Below, one piece after another: positions 40,785 through 49,365 of a stretch of DNA of 64,000 nucleotides; positions within the stretch are counted from its first letter, which is position 1, and each line of letters begins with the position of its first letter. Source of the DNA: Lachnospiraceae bacterium. GTDB lineage: Bacteria > Bacillota > Clostridia > Lachnospirales > Lachnospiraceae. A program made the position numbers and the translations under genes. Location of the stretch: assembly GCA_009911505.1 (NCBI GenBank), contig QXXL01000004.1, forward strand, positions 217,354 through 281,353, written 5' to 3'. The notes beneath the pieces were generated by a model. The model had not been told where the DNA came from. It saw only the letters and a list, made by a program, of their open reading frames with translations, and ran no database searches.

Positions 40785-40856
40785 ATGATTTTTCTTTTGT
40801 ACTTTAAAAACCTTCTGTACCTTATGAATCTTCTGTGCCCTAAAATCTTTTGTAAC
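40785..40856. repeat. Four 18-nt degenerate tandem repeats
   Basis: Units at 40785-40802, 40803-40820, 40821-40838 and 40839-40856. On the plus strand each ends in CTT(C/T)TGT(A/G)(C/A)C. They lie between the closing stem of the structured RNA and its terminator and would form an A-rich unpaired tail in that transcript. Confidence 0.7.
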
Positions 40857-41112
40857 TTGTCCGTTTATCTTTTGAACCCCGGAGGGTAGCCTAACGGCAT
40901 CCTCCCGGAAAATCCCAAAATGCCGTTTCCTGCAATTTTGAGTCCTAGCCAAAGCCAGGTGGGTAACCGCAGCTTCTCTTCTGCCTTCCGCTGCTCTCAG
41001 TTAATGGCGGCCTGGCATCCAATTAGCGATGTAGGGAACCCGTAAAGAAAATGTAGGTTCAAAATAGCAGGGTATCGAACACCCCAGGATTATTATCTGG
41101 TTCATGTAAAAC

Positions 41113-41141
41113 ATTATACCTTACTATTCCACATTTTTCAA
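41113..41141 (-). promoter_or_regulatory. Promoter of the structured RNA
   Basis: On the minus strand TTGAAA (41136-41141) and a perfect TATAAT (41113-41118) are separated by 17 bases. It is one of the strongest promoters in the window, and no start codon with an RBS follows within 400 bases. Confidence 0.8.
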
Positions 41142-41153
41142 TGCAAAATACAT

Positions 41154-41190
41154 AAAAAAATAAGGGAAGCACATACATGATTCCCTTATT
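41154..41190 (-). terminator. Intrinsic terminator after pckA
   Basis: Stem AATAAGGGAA (41159-41168) / TTCCCTTATT (41181-41190) with seven T on the minus strand (41154-41160). T-rich sequence on both sides suggests it may work in both directions. It separates pckA from the structured RNA promoter. Confidence 0.88.
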
Positions 41191-41210
41191 TTGTAATTTA
41201 ACTTTAAATG

Positions 41211-41255
41211 CCGCGGGGCACGTGTATCCTATGGGATACCAGGGCGCTCCCGCGG
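41211..41255. other. Additional long imperfect hairpin downstream of pckA
   Basis: Outer stem CCGCGGG (41211-41217) / CCCGCGG (41249-41255) and inner stem GTATCC (41224-41229) / GGATAC (41234-41239). It lies 25 bases after the pckA stop and before the terminator, and has no T-run of its own. It may stabilise the mRNA 3' end. Confidence 0.5.
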
Positions 41256-41279
41256 TATATTTATTATGTTTTGTAATAA

Positions 41280-42992
41280 TTACAGTGTTGCTGCTTCTTC
41301 TACAATCTTCTTTAACGCTTCTAAAGCTTCCTCTGGCAGCTTGTCATAGCCGTCTTTCTTAGTTGCAAAGTCTTCTACTGCTTTAACGCGGTTCTCCATA
41401 GCTCCCTTTAATGCAGCCACATAGTCCTTATCCTCTAAGTTCGGCTTAAAGTCGCCCGTCTTGCCTGACCAGTCGTACATAATCTCGATGTCTTCAAATG
41501 GACCCCATGTTTCAAACTTGGCCTTTCCTTCAACGATCGTCTCCAAAATCCCCAGCGTATCAGCCGGTTTTACCTTTGCACCCATAAAGTCGCCTGTATT
41601 TACGATATAGCAGTCTACGTTCTTTTCTTCCACCAGCTTCTTGAACTTCTCATAATCATTTACCAGCGGATACGTCCGGAACGGATTTGCATATGGTACA
41701 ATGCGCAGTGCATTTAAGTCTGTCCCTGCTGCCACACGCTCTGCTGTCGAAGTCTTTGTCGCCAGCGTTGCGCCCATAACGGATGCCAAAGCAGCTCCTT
41801 TTAATTTTACAACCGGTGGGATGGAAGGATCCTTCATAATCCAGAAAATTGCATTTACCGGGGCATCAATCTTATCTACGCGGTTCGGCGACCACAGCTT
41901 AGACTTGATGGCACGGCCATTGCCGTTACGGATATCTTCCGTTACTAACTGGATCTTGCCTTCAGAATCTATTGTAGCAGAGCAGTTTTGTGCAGATAAT
42001 AAGTACTTGTTGTCCGCACAGCCTGTCGGGTAATCTGCTGTCTTATCAAAATAGGTCGGCTCTAACGCTACGGATGAGCAAGTATCGGAATTGATGATAA
42101 ACGCATCGTCATGCAATACAGTAATCGGATATTTGCCTCCGTGTTTTGCGTGTGTCAGGGTCGATTTGCCAGAGCCTGACAGCCCGAATACAGATGCAAC
42201 ATATTTGGAACCGTCCGATAAGGTGTACTCTTTCTGGCCGCCGTGGCAGGAAGCATAGCCGTTACGGTTAGCAATTGCCCACGCCATAGTCAGCGTACCC
42301 TTCTTATGCTCGCCAAAATACCTCATACCAAGAATGCACGCGCAGTTTTCTGCGGTGTCAAAATAACATAAGGTCAGCGGATCGCTTAAGCAGCTAAAGT
42401 CAACGTCCGGCCTCTCCTGCGGAGTCCACTGCGGATCGGAGAAAATATAGATATCCGGCTCTTTGCCGTCCCCTACCGGTTTGGAATTTTTGTACATCTT
42501 CACATATTCATCAGACATATACTGGAAGTTTAACATCCAGTTATACATGATATTCTCTTCCCCTTCTGGAATCAAAAGATGCGCTTTTACCATAAATTCC
42601 GGATCCAGGCCTACAAATACCTCTGCATGGTATAACGTCTTCCAGCGGGATTCATAAATAGCATCCATTGCCACTTTATCCAGCTTCGCAGCATCTACAC
42701 CTGGCTCGCCTTTGATGCGGCGTGCCGCAGCATAACGCCCGGTTACAGCGCCATCGTTAAACAGAAGGACTTTTGCATCTTTATCCAGGCCAAATTCTTC
42801 GCCTCTATATACAGGCATATCCGTTACAATCGTTCCTGGGGAATTTTTTGCAAGTTCATATGCTTCCCTTAATGTACTTACTTTAACGACATTATTGCCG
42901 TAGAATGCTCCTTCGATAATAGAGCGGGTTTTGGAAAAGCCAACTTTTCCAGCGCCAATTTCTTCAATGGGGTAATATGCTTTTGTTGCCAT
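41280..42992 (-). CDS. pckA: Phosphoenolpyruvate carboxykinase (ATP type)
   Basis: 570 residues from ATG 42992, chosen because AAGGAGG lies 9 bases upstream; an upstream ATG has no RBS. The P-loop is FGLSGSGKSTL near residue 263-273, where the family usually has GLSGTGKTT, followed by the metal-binding LHDDAFII and the GCADNKYLLSAQN segment. A C-terminal MGAKVKPADTL loop is also visible. It converts oxaloacetate and ATP to PEP and CO2, or the reverse, which in fermentative gut Clostridia often runs toward oxaloacetate. The length fits the long clade of ATP-PEPCKs. It is a single-gene unit with its own promoter and terminator. Confidence 0.92.
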   Translation of the reverse strand: MATKAYYPIEEIGAGKVGFSKTRSIIEGAFYGNNVVKVSTLREAYELAKNSPGTIVTDMPVYRGEEFGLDKDAKVLLFNDGAVTGRYAAARRIKGEPGVDAAKLDKVAMDAIYESRWKTLYHAEVFVGLDPEFMVKAHLLIPEGEENIMYNWMLNFQYMSDEYVKMYKNSKPVGDGKEPDIYIFSDPQWTPQERPDVDFSCLSDPLTLCYFDTAENCACILGMRYFGEHKKGTLTMAWAIANRNGYASCHGGQKEYTLSDGSKYVASVFGLSGSGKSTLTHAKHGGKYPITVLHDDAFIINSDTCSSVALEPTYFDKTADYPTGCADNKYLLSAQNCSATIDSEGKIQLVTEDIRNGNGRAIKSKLWSPNRVDKIDAPVNAIFWIMKDPSIPPVVKLKGAALASVMGATLATKTSTAERVAAGTDLNALRIVPYANPFRTYPLVNDYEKFKKLVEEKNVDCYIVNTGDFMGAKVKPADTLGILETIVEGKAKFETWGPFEDIEIMYDWSGKTGDFKPNLEDKDYVAALKGAMENRVKAVEDFATKKDGYDKLPEEALEALKKIVEEAATL

Positions 42993-43056
42993 GGAAAATT
43001 TCCTCCTTAAAATTATGGTTTCTGTTTCATTATTCATTGAAAATTCATCATATTTA

Positions 43057-43084
43057 AATATACACTATGTTACTTTTTTGTCAA
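43057..43084 (-). promoter_or_regulatory. Promoter of pckA
   Basis: On the minus strand a perfect TTGACA (43079-43084) and TATATT (43057-43062) are 16 bases apart, about 65 bases before the start codon. Confidence 0.75.
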
Positions 43085-43143
43085 TTGGTTTTTGAAAATT
43101 TTATAGAATTTTCATGATGAAGAAAATATTTCCAAACACTCAA

Positions 43144-44036
43144 TTACAACATCCCCAAAATGGCTTTTCGCCCCGCAAGCCACGAAGTAAACGCCGTCGC
43201 GCTCCCCGCCGCCGTCCCAAGCTTAAGGGCATACCCATAATCCCCGGTTTGGAGGTACCCAGACAAAAACCCCGCCACCATGGAATCCCCCGCACCAACC
43301 GAATTGACTACCTCCCCCTTTGGCGGCGCCTGTTTTCTGGCCATTTTATATTCATCCACTAAACCGCACCGTCACCAGCCATAGAAACCAGCACATTCAC
43401 AGCCCCCATCTGTTGCAGCTTTTTTGCACACCTAATAACCTCCTCTTCCCTTTTCAACACACACCCAAACACCTCTCCCAGCTCACGGCTGTTTGGCTTT
43501 ACTAAAAACGGATGGTATTTCAGCACATTCACCAGCAAACCGCGCGCCGCATCCACGCAAACCTTAACCTTACGCCCCATAAAACGCCTCATAATCTTCT
43601 CATACATATCATCCGGCAGCGTATTTGGAATACTGCCAGAAAGCACCAGCATGTCCCCTTCGCCAACCGCATCCAGCTTATCAAGCAACTGCCTGATTTT
43701 ATCATCCGGGATCGCAGGCCCCTGCCCATTAATTTCAAATTCCTGTTCCGCCTTCACTTTTACATTGATACGTGTCAGCCCCTCATCAAGCATAATAAAA
43801 TCGGTATCACATCCGTACTGCTTTAACATAGCTTCCATCGCGTCACCCGTAAACCCAGCCTTAAAACCAAGCGCACGGCTTTTCTGCCCTAGGTTCGACG
43901 CCACCACCGCCACATTATTGCCCTTCCCGCCCGGATACACATGTTCTGTATCCGTACGGCTGATGCCATCCGCCGTAAAATGCCCTACCTGCACCACATA
44001 ATCAAGCGACGGATTAAAGGTCACAGTATAAATCAT
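43144..44036 (-). pseudogene. fruK: 1-phosphofructokinase / PfkB-family hexose-phosphate kinase, split by a frameshift
   Basis: From ATG 44036 (RBS GGGGGAG) the frame reads MIYTVTFNPSLDYVV, PGGKGNNVAVVASNLG and NSRELGEVFG, then stops at 43359 after VSMAGDGAV. In the next frame the protein continues VDEYKMARKQAPPKGEVVNSVGAGDSMVAGFL to 43144. Adding one base in the short A run at 43361-43363 gives AGDGAVLVDEYK and a normal protein of about 297 residues with the PfkB catalytic GAGDS motif. The break falls before the catalytic Asp, so as read the enzyme would be dead. The related tagatose-6-phosphate kinase cannot be excluded. No fru PTS genes are adjacent. Real decay or a base-calling error are both possible. 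Confidence 0.85.
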
Positions 44037-44137
44037 AACTCCCCCTCCCCACCAAACAGATACGCCATCCCTCCTATCATAACGCTCCCCCCGCAAATGT
44101 CAAGAACCAGCAAAAAGTCCAATATCCAACAATAAGG

Positions 44138-44166
44138 TTGAAACCCGTCCATAATCCTGTTATACT
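44138..44166 (+). promoter_or_regulatory. Promoter of the AI-2E-type transporter gene
   Basis: TTGAAA (44138-44143) and TATACT (44161-44166) are separated by 17 bases. GGAGGG (44189-44194) precedes ATG 44201. Confidence 0.75.
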
Positions 44167-44200
44167 ATCCCAAAACATCAACAAAAACGGAGGGACCCAC

Positions 44201-45318
44201 ATGGAACTAAAATGGAAAAGCTGCATCAAAATAGGAGTAACTGCGACAGCCCTTTTTTTAATTACACAATACTGGCCCACATTCACAGGCCTTGCCCATA
44301 TTGCATTTGGCGCAGCGCTCCCATTGCTGCTAGGATGTGCCATTGCCTATGTAGTAAACATCCTAATGTCTTTTTTTGAACGGCATTTAATTACAATATC
44401 CCAAACAAGCAGCCTCCGAAAAATATACCGCCCGCTTTGTATGCTACTTGCGTTTATCAGCATCATCCTCATTGCAGTCCTGATTATATGGATGATAGTA
44501 CCAGAACTAATACGCTGCTTACAAATCCTGCTCGAAGAACTGCCAGAAGCCCTCAACACTGTTTTCCTCTGGCTCGAAGATAACCTGCCCGTAAATTCCC
44601 TGCTCCAAAGCAAAGACACCATCCTCTTTAGCAGTGAAATGGATTGGCAGAAAAACCTTGCAAAAATTATGGATATATTACTAAATGGCCTTGGCGGCGC
44701 AATGGGGGTAGCTGCAAGCTAGTATCCTCCTTGTTTTCAACCGTCGTCACCGGCCTGGTAGCTTTTATCTTTTCCATTTACCTGCTAGCCGGAAAAGAAA
44801 AAATTGCCAGGCAGTTAAAACTGCTGTTTTCCCGTTACCTGCCCAAAAAACTAACAAACAAAATCTACTATGTATCCAGGACGCTGGATCATTCCTTCCA
44901 CAGCTTCATTGTCGGCCAGTGTACAGAAGCGGTTGTTTTGGGTATACTTTGCATGCTTGGAATGTTTTTGCTACGGCTGCCATATGCCGCCATGATAGGC
45001 TGCTTAATTGGATTTACTGCGCTCATTCCTGTAGCAGGAGCCTATATCGGCGCTGTAGTCGGCGTATTCATGATTTTTACCGTTTCCCCGGTACAGGCGC
45101 TTATATTCCTAATATATCTATCAGTTTTGCAGCAATTAGAAGGAAACCTGATTTATCCCCGCATCGTAGGCTCCTCCATCGGGCTGCCAGGCATATGGGT
45201 ACTTGCTGCAGTAACAGTTGGCGGCGGCGTTATGGGCATTGCCGGCATGTTCCTGGGCGTACCATTAGCGGCAACTGCATACCAGCTTTTAAAACACGAT
45301 GTACAAAGCAAGCCTTAA
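44201..45318 (+). pseudogene. AI-2E-family (PF01594-like) membrane transporter, split by a frameshift
   Basis: From ATG 44201 (GGAGGG 6 bases upstream) the frame encodes three to four membrane helices and stops with TAG at 44720-44722 after GGAMGVAAS. The next frame takes over with LVSSLFSTVVTGLVAFIFSIYLLAGKEKIARQ, typical of this family, and continues through GFTALIPVAGAYIGAVVGVF and QQLEGNLIYPRIVGSSIGLP to 45318. One extra base near 44719 joins them into a normal protein of about 372 residues. Family members are eight-helix membrane proteins; some export autoinducer-2, others act as Na+/H+ antiporters, so the substrate is open. It lies back to back with the equally broken 1-phosphofructokinase gene. 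Confidence 0.85.
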
Positions 45319-45345
45319 CCCAAAACCTTACATTCATAAAATAAA

Positions 45346-45443
45346 GCCAGAGCTCTGGGGCCTTGTGATGGGGGTTAGGGGCTCTTAGGCATCCCGTCCG
45401 ATCCACAGCAATGCCCTGCCCTCTGACTGACGGCCCTTTTGCC
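45346..45443. repeat. Dispersed intergenic repeat, family 1, copy 1 (left arm deleted)
   Basis: Starts 28 bases after the transporter stop. It shares the core CTGGGGCCTTGTGATGGG and the right part CGATCCACAGCAATGCCCTG with the copy at 63839. Most of the left arm between GCCA and GAG is missing. Its right arm (CCTCTGACTGACGG, then CTTTTGCC) is the reverse complement of the left arm seen in the other copies, with a few differences, so the full element has imperfect inverted ends. Confidence 0.8.
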
Positions 45444-45495
45444 ATCTACTCCCTATAACGTGTTTGAAAAACCATTCCCGCAGCTAATTACGCCC

Positions 45496-45657
45496 TCAGG
45501 GTTTTCTTCGCCCCTGTTTGCGGAAATACCTGTTAGTATCCTTCTTCTCTTCCACAGTATGCAGGTGTTTTTCCTGCATCTGCTTTTCGTATTTTTCTTT
45601 TAGGCACTGTTCGTCTAATTCATAAATTTCTTCTCCATTAATCACCAGACGTCCCAT
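45496..45657 (-). CDS. Short charged protein of unknown function (53 aa)
   Basis: From ATG 45657 (GAGG 8 bases upstream) it begins MGRLVINGEEIYELDEQCLK and is rich in Glu, Lys and Gln, with a likely helix over residues 14-40 and a basic tail RYFRKQGRRKP. It has no signal peptide or membrane segment. An in-frame ATG nine codons upstream lacks a ribosome-binding site. It stands alone between a broken transporter and tyrA on the other strand. The strongly patterned N-terminus suggests a real gene; I cannot name a function. Confidence 0.6.
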   Translation of the reverse strand: MGRLVINGEEIYELDEQCLKEKYEKQMQEKHLHTVEEKKDTNRYFRKQGRRKP

Positions 45658-45778
45658 TGCATACACCTCTTTTTTGAAACACATTTTGTAATATATGCAA
45701 AATCATAATATTTGTTCCAATAAAAGCATTGCCACTTAAAACAGCCTCACAGCCCTTCCGCTTTATCGCTTCAACGTG

Positions 45779-45807
45779 TTGACTTTCGTATCCAAAACGT
45801 TTATGAT
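45779..45807 (+). promoter_or_regulatory. Promoter of tyrA
   Basis: TTGACT (45779-45784) and TATGAT (45802-45807) are separated by 17 bases, about 40 bases before the tyrA start codon. Confidence 0.7.
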
Positions 45808-45846
45808 AAATTTAGAATGTACATTTTACAGACAGGAGGAGTTTTC

Positions 45847-46944
45847 ATGTCTATCCAGACACTTGGATTTATTGGGCTTGGCTTAATTGGCGGTTCAATT
45901 GTTAAGACAGCAAAACGCGTTTACCCGGATCTGCGCATCATTGCCCGGTCTGGGCATCAGTCCACGGTTACAGAAGCTTATGGAGATGGACTGATTGACA
46001 ACGAACGGAATGCCTCTCCGGAGGATTTTGCAGACTGCGATTATATTTTTTTATGTACACCAGTACAAAAAAACCTTTCTTATATCCGGCAGCTAAAAGA
46101 TATTATGAAGGATTCGTGTATTTTGACGGATGTAGGAAGCGTAAAAGGCGATATCCACAAGACAGTTGCCGATCTTGGGCTAAACGCACATTTCATCGGC
46201 GGCCATCCAATGGCAGGCTCTGAAAAAACCGGGCTTTCCAATGCGACTGCCTATCTTTTGGAAAATGCCTACTACATCCTGACCCCAACAGCACAAGTGG
46301 ATGATCGTTATGTCCGTGAACTCAGGGATTTTATTGCCTCCTTAGGGGCAATCCCCATGGTACTCGGCTATGATACCCATGATACTGCAACCGCTGCAAT
46401 CAGCCATTTGCCCCACGTCATTGCTTCCGCGCTAGTAAACCTGATAGAACAGTCAGACGATAAATACGGGACAATGAAAACCATTGCGGCCGGAGGGTTT
46501 AAAGATATTACAAGAATTGCTTCTTCATCTCCAGTGATGTGGGAGGAAATCTGCCTTTCCAACCGTGAAAAGCTGCTCATGATGTTAGATGCTTACCAAA
46601 AAAGCCTTTCTGCTATCCGCCAAAGGATCGAACATTCTGACGGGGACGGCATCCACATTTTTTTCCAGTCGGCAAAGGATTACCGGGATTCGCTGGCAGT
46701 TACGCCAAAAGGGCTATATAAAGCTGTATTTGAGCTGTACTGCGATTTGATTGACGAAGCAGGCGGCATTGCCACAATTGCAACCATCCTTGCCAGTAAC
46801 AATTTAAGCATCAAAAATATAGGGATTATACACAACCGTGAATTTGAAGAGGGCGTTTTAAAAATTGAAATGTACGACAAGGCTTCATATGAACGTACAA
46901 TTGCATTGCTGCGTAAATACCACTATACGGTTTATGAACGCTAG
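45847..46944 (+). CDS. tyrA: Prephenate dehydrogenase
   Basis: 365 residues from ATG 45847, behind AGGAGGAG. The NAD-binding Rossmann motif GFIGLGLIGGSIVK opens the protein, followed by FLCTPVQ, TDVGSVKGDI and the active-site HPMAGSEKTG near residue 119-128. A C-terminal ACT domain (about 290-365; IATILASNNLSIKNIGIIHNR) suggests feedback control by an amino acid, usually tyrosine. It oxidatively decarboxylates prephenate to 4-hydroxyphenylpyruvate. aroA follows 85 bases later on the same strand, forming a small aromatic-amino-acid unit with a short inverted repeat between them. Confidence 0.95.
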   Translation: MSIQTLGFIGLGLIGGSIVKTAKRVYPDLRIIARSGHQSTVTEAYGDGLIDNERNASPEDFADCDYIFLCTPVQKNLSYIRQLKDIMKDSCILTDVGSVKGDIHKTVADLGLNAHFIGGHPMAGSEKTGLSNATAYLLENAYYILTPTAQVDDRYVRELRDFIASLGAIPMVLGYDTHDTATAAISHLPHVIASALVNLIEQSDDKYGTMKTIAAGGFKDITRIASSSPVMWEEICLSNREKLLMMLDAYQKSLSAIRQRIEHSDGDGIHIFFQSAKDYRDSLAVTPKGLYKAVFELYCDLIDEAGGIATIATILASNNLSIKNIGIIHNREFEEGVLKIEMYDKASYERTIALLRKYHYTVYER

Positions 46945-47008
46945 AGCATGTTTGAAAAATAAATATTAGGCATATTGATCAACCACATGGAATTTTCAAA
47001 CACGCTCT
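46943..47008. repeat. Dispersed short inverted repeat, family 2, between tyrA and aroA
   Basis: AGAGCATGTTTGAAAA (46943-46958) and TTTTCAAACACGCTCT (46993-47008) pair over 15 of 16 positions around a 34-base spacer. The left arm begins inside the tyrA stop codon. The same arm motif recurs at 49366-49403 and, as one arm, at 45459-45470. There is no T-run, so it is not a normal terminator. Confidence 0.75.
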
Positions 47009-47029
47009 AACAGAAAGGAAAGGACATTT

Positions 47030-48328
47030 ATGGAGTTAAAACACGCTGAGCGCTTAAGGGGGACCGTTTTTATCCCTGGGGATAAGTCGATTTCCCACCG
47101 TGCAATTATGTTTGGCGCAATTTCAGAAGGGACAACAGAAATAACTAATTTTTTACAGGGGGCAGACTGCCTTTCTACCATTTCCTGCTTCCGTAAGATG
47201 GGGATTCCCATAGAAAACGAACAGGGGCGCGTTACCGTACACGGCAAGGGCCTGCACGGGCTCTTAGCGCCTTCCGATATACTTGATGTCGGCAACAGCG
47301 GCACAACGGCGCGCTTAATCTCCGGTATTTTAGCAGGGCAGGCCTTTTCATGTGAATTAAATGGAGACGCTTCCATACAAAAACGCCCAATGAAACGGAT
47401 CCTTGAGCCATTATCCGCAATGGGGGCAAATGTAAAAAGTATAAAGGATAACGGCTGCGCACCCCTTGCATTTGCATCTGCCCGGCTACATGGCATCCCT
47501 TACCAGTCCCCAGTATCATCCGCCCAGGTAAAATCCTGTATTTTACTTGCAGGGCTGTATGCGGATGGAACGACATCCGTTACAGAACCAGTGATATCCA
47601 GAAACCATACCGAACTGATGCTGTCAGCATTTGGGGCGGAAATCTCATCCAATGGCACAACTGTTTCTATTTTACCGCATCCCAAGCTTAGAGGCCTTCA
47701 AATCGAAGTCCCTGGCGACATTTCTTCTGCAGCATACTTTATTGCCGCCGGGCTGTTGGTAAAGGACTCTGAAATTTTGATAAAAAATGTCGGAGTAAAC
47801 CCAACGCGGGACGGGATAATAACAGTAGCAAAAGAAATGGGCGCAAACATTGTCATTCAAAACAAACGCACAGTATCAGGCGAGCCCGTATGCGATCTGC
47901 TTGTCAAATCAAGCGATCTGCACAAAACTACAATAAGCGGAAGCCTGATTCCTGCTTTAATCGACGAAATACCAATAATTGCCGTCATGGCAGCATTTGC
48001 CGAAGGGAAAACCATTATCAAAGACGCTGCCGAACTGAAGGTAAAGGAATCTGACCGTATTTTTACGACATCAGAGAACTTAAGGCGCATGGGTGCAGCA
48101 GTCCGGCCAACAGAGGACGGCATGGTGATAGAAGGCAATCCGGATTCCCTGTATCATGCAGACTTTGAAAGCTATGGGGATCACCGGATCGCAATGTCTT
48201 TTGCCGTTGCCGCCCTGGCCTTAAATGGGACGTCCACAGTACATGGAGCAGAATGTGTGGAAATATCATATCCAGAGTTTTATGGAGATCTTGCCAAACT
48301 AACAGGCGTATCCTCATTTAATAAATAA
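47030..48328 (+). CDS. aroA: 3-phosphoshikimate 1-carboxyvinyltransferase (EPSP synthase)
   Basis: 432 residues, normal length. Substrate-binding motifs are [18 protein letters not shown] (about 17-34), [16 protein letters not shown] (about 86-101) and the late KVKESDRI; the catalytic Asp is in [17 protein letters not shown]. It joins PEP to shikimate 3-phosphate in the chorismate pathway, supplying the prephenate used by tyrA just upstream. RBS AAGGAAAGG before ATG 47030. The 3' end overlaps the convergent queA gene by 11 bases. Confidence 0.96.
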   Translation: MELKHAERLRGTVFIPGDKSISHRAIMFGAISEGTTEITNFLQGADCLSTISCFRKMGIPIENEQGRVTVHGKGLHGLLAPSDILDVGNSGTTARLISGILAGQAFSCELNGDASIQKRPMKRILEPLSAMGANVKSIKDNGCAPLAFASARLHGIPYQSPVSSAQVKSCILLAGLYADGTTSVTEPVISRNHTELMLSAFGAEISSNGTTVSILPHPKLRGLQIEVPGDISSAAYFIAAGLLVKDSEILIKNVGVNPTRDGIITVAKEMGANIVIQNKRTVSGEPVCDLLVKSSDLHKTTISGSLIPALIDEIPIIAVMAAFAEGKTIIKDAAELKVKESDRIFTTSENLRRMGAAVRPTEDGMVIEGNPDSLYHADFESYGDHRIAMSFAVAALALNGTSTVHGAECVEISYPEFYGDLAKLTGVSSFNK

Positions 48329-49343
48329 GCATCGCATCCCCAAAACTAAAAAACCGGTACTTCTCCCTGACCGCCTCTCCATAAGCCTCTAAAACCTTTT
48401 CCCTGCCCGCCAATGCCGAGACCAGCATTACAAGCGTCGATTCTGGCAGATGAAAATTGGTAATCAGCCCGTCTATTACCCGAAACTGATAGCCTGGGTA
48501 AATAAAAATATCGGTCCACCCGCTCCTTGCCCGCAAAAAACCGTTTTCATCTGCTGCAGACTCTAATGTCCTGGTACTTGTTGTCCCCACAGCAATAACC
48601 CGCTTGCCGTCTGCTTTTGCAGCATTTATCTGGGCTGCCGCCTCCTCCCCAATCTGAAAAAATTCGGAATGCATATGGTGCTTTAACACATCGGACTCTT
48701 TTACAGGACGGAATGTCCCAAGCCCTACATGGAGTGTAACTTCTGCCACCTGCACACCCTTATCCCTAATTTCCTGAAGCAGCCTGGGCGTAAAATGCAG
48801 CCCCGCTGTAGGCGCTGCTGCAGATCCGTCATACTTTGCATAAACTGTCTGGTAACGGTTTTTATCTTTCAAAGGATGCGTGATATAAGGGGGCAGCGGC
48901 ATTTGCCCCAGCCTGTCTAAAATTTCTTCAAAAATCCCATCATATGCGAACCGGATCAGGCGGTTGCCTTCTTCTACAATATCCACAACCTCTCCTGTCA
49001 AAAGCCCATCCCCAAACAAAATCTTCGTACCCACCCTTGCTTTCTTCCCAGGTTTTACCAAAGTCTCCCATATATCATGCTCCAACCGTTTTAAAAGCAG
49101 CAGCTCAATCCGGGCATCGGTACCTTCTTTATTTCCATACAAGCGCGCCGGAATTACTTTGGTATTATTGAGCACCAAACAATCCCCCGGCTGCAAATAC
49201 TCTGTAATATCCGAAAAAACCCGGTGGCAAACCCCCTGCGCATCCTTTTTTAACACCATCAGCCTTGAACTGGAACGATCCTCCAACGGATCCTGTGCAA
49301 TCAATTCTTCCGGAAGCTCATAATAAAAATCTTTGACATCCAT
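48318..49343 (-). CDS. queA: S-adenosylmethionine:tRNA ribosyltransferase-isomerase
   Basis: 341 residues, full length. Typical stretches are [27 protein letters not shown] at the start, [41 protein letters not shown] and the ending [29 protein letters not shown]. It transfers the ribosyl part of SAM to preQ1-modified tRNA to form epoxyqueuosine. RBS AGGAGA before ATG 49343. It stands alone: the gene upstream is unrelated, and it converges with aroA (11-base overlap). Confidence 0.96.
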   Translation of the reverse strand: MDVKDFYYELPEELIAQDPLEDRSSSRLMVLKKDAQGVCHRVFSDITEYLQPGDCLVLNNTKVIPARLYGNKEGTDARIELLLLKRLEHDIWETLVKPGKKARVGTKILFGDGLLTGEVVDIVEEGNRLIRFAYDGIFEEILDRLGQMPLPPYITHPLKDKNRYQTVYAKYDGSAAAPTAGLHFTPRLLQEIRDKGVQVAEVTLHVGLGTFRPVKESDVLKHHMHSEFFQIGEEAAAQINAAKADGKRVIAVGTTSTRTLESAADENGFLRARSGWTDIFIYPGYQFRVIDGLITNFHLPESTLVMLVSALAGREKVLEAYGEAVREKYRFFSFGDAMLIY

Positions 49344-49365
49344 ATTTTTGTCTCCTGTTATTTGA

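Larger units (their letters stand above)
40722..41106 (-). ncRNA. Large structured RNA candidate upstream of the SpoIID/LytB gene (class not assigned)
   Basis: A near-consensus promoter (41113-41141) would start a minus-strand transcript near 41106, and a terminator hairpin ends it near 40722. Visible pairing: closing stem TTTTGAACC (41056-41064) with GGTTCAAAA (40870-40878), enclosing about 195 nt; arm GCCAGG/CCTGGC (41011-41016 with 40954-40959) with inner GCAGC/GCTGC (40990-40994 with 40969-40973); an 8-bp hairpin AACGGCAT/ATGCCGTT (40920-40927 with 40893-40900); and a 5' hairpin GGGT/ACCC (41081-41084 with 41070-41073). The multibranch layout and size recall the raiA RNA motif of Clostridia more than rod-like 6S RNA, but I could not assign it. 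A leader controlling the downstream gene (73 bases past the terminator) is the alternative. Confidence 0.6.

Noticed and set aside
38412..40952. Longer start (ATG 40952) for the SpoIID/LytB protein
   Set aside because: The extra about 100 residues lie inside the structured RNA and terminator and have no membrane or family features. ATG 40649 has a good RBS and begins a signal anchor.
40870..41064. Calling the structured RNA a TPP, cobalamin or T-box riboswitch, tmRNA or RNase P RNA
   Set aside because: The hallmark sequences of those classes are absent; only size and layout suggested raiA or 6S, so it is left unassigned.
41211..41255. Second terminator for pckA
   Set aside because: The hairpin is long but not followed by T; the clear terminator is at 41154-41190, so this is listed only as a hairpin.
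44138..44200. Upstream start for the AI-2E-type transporter
   Set aside because: It would start inside the promoter -35 box; the ATG at 44201 follows GGAGGG.
45230..45445. Minus-strand ORF of 71 aa over the transporter end and repeat copy 1
   Set aside because: It runs antisense through a coding region and a dispersed repeat. A similar short peptide appears over repeat copy 2, showing it comes from the repeat.
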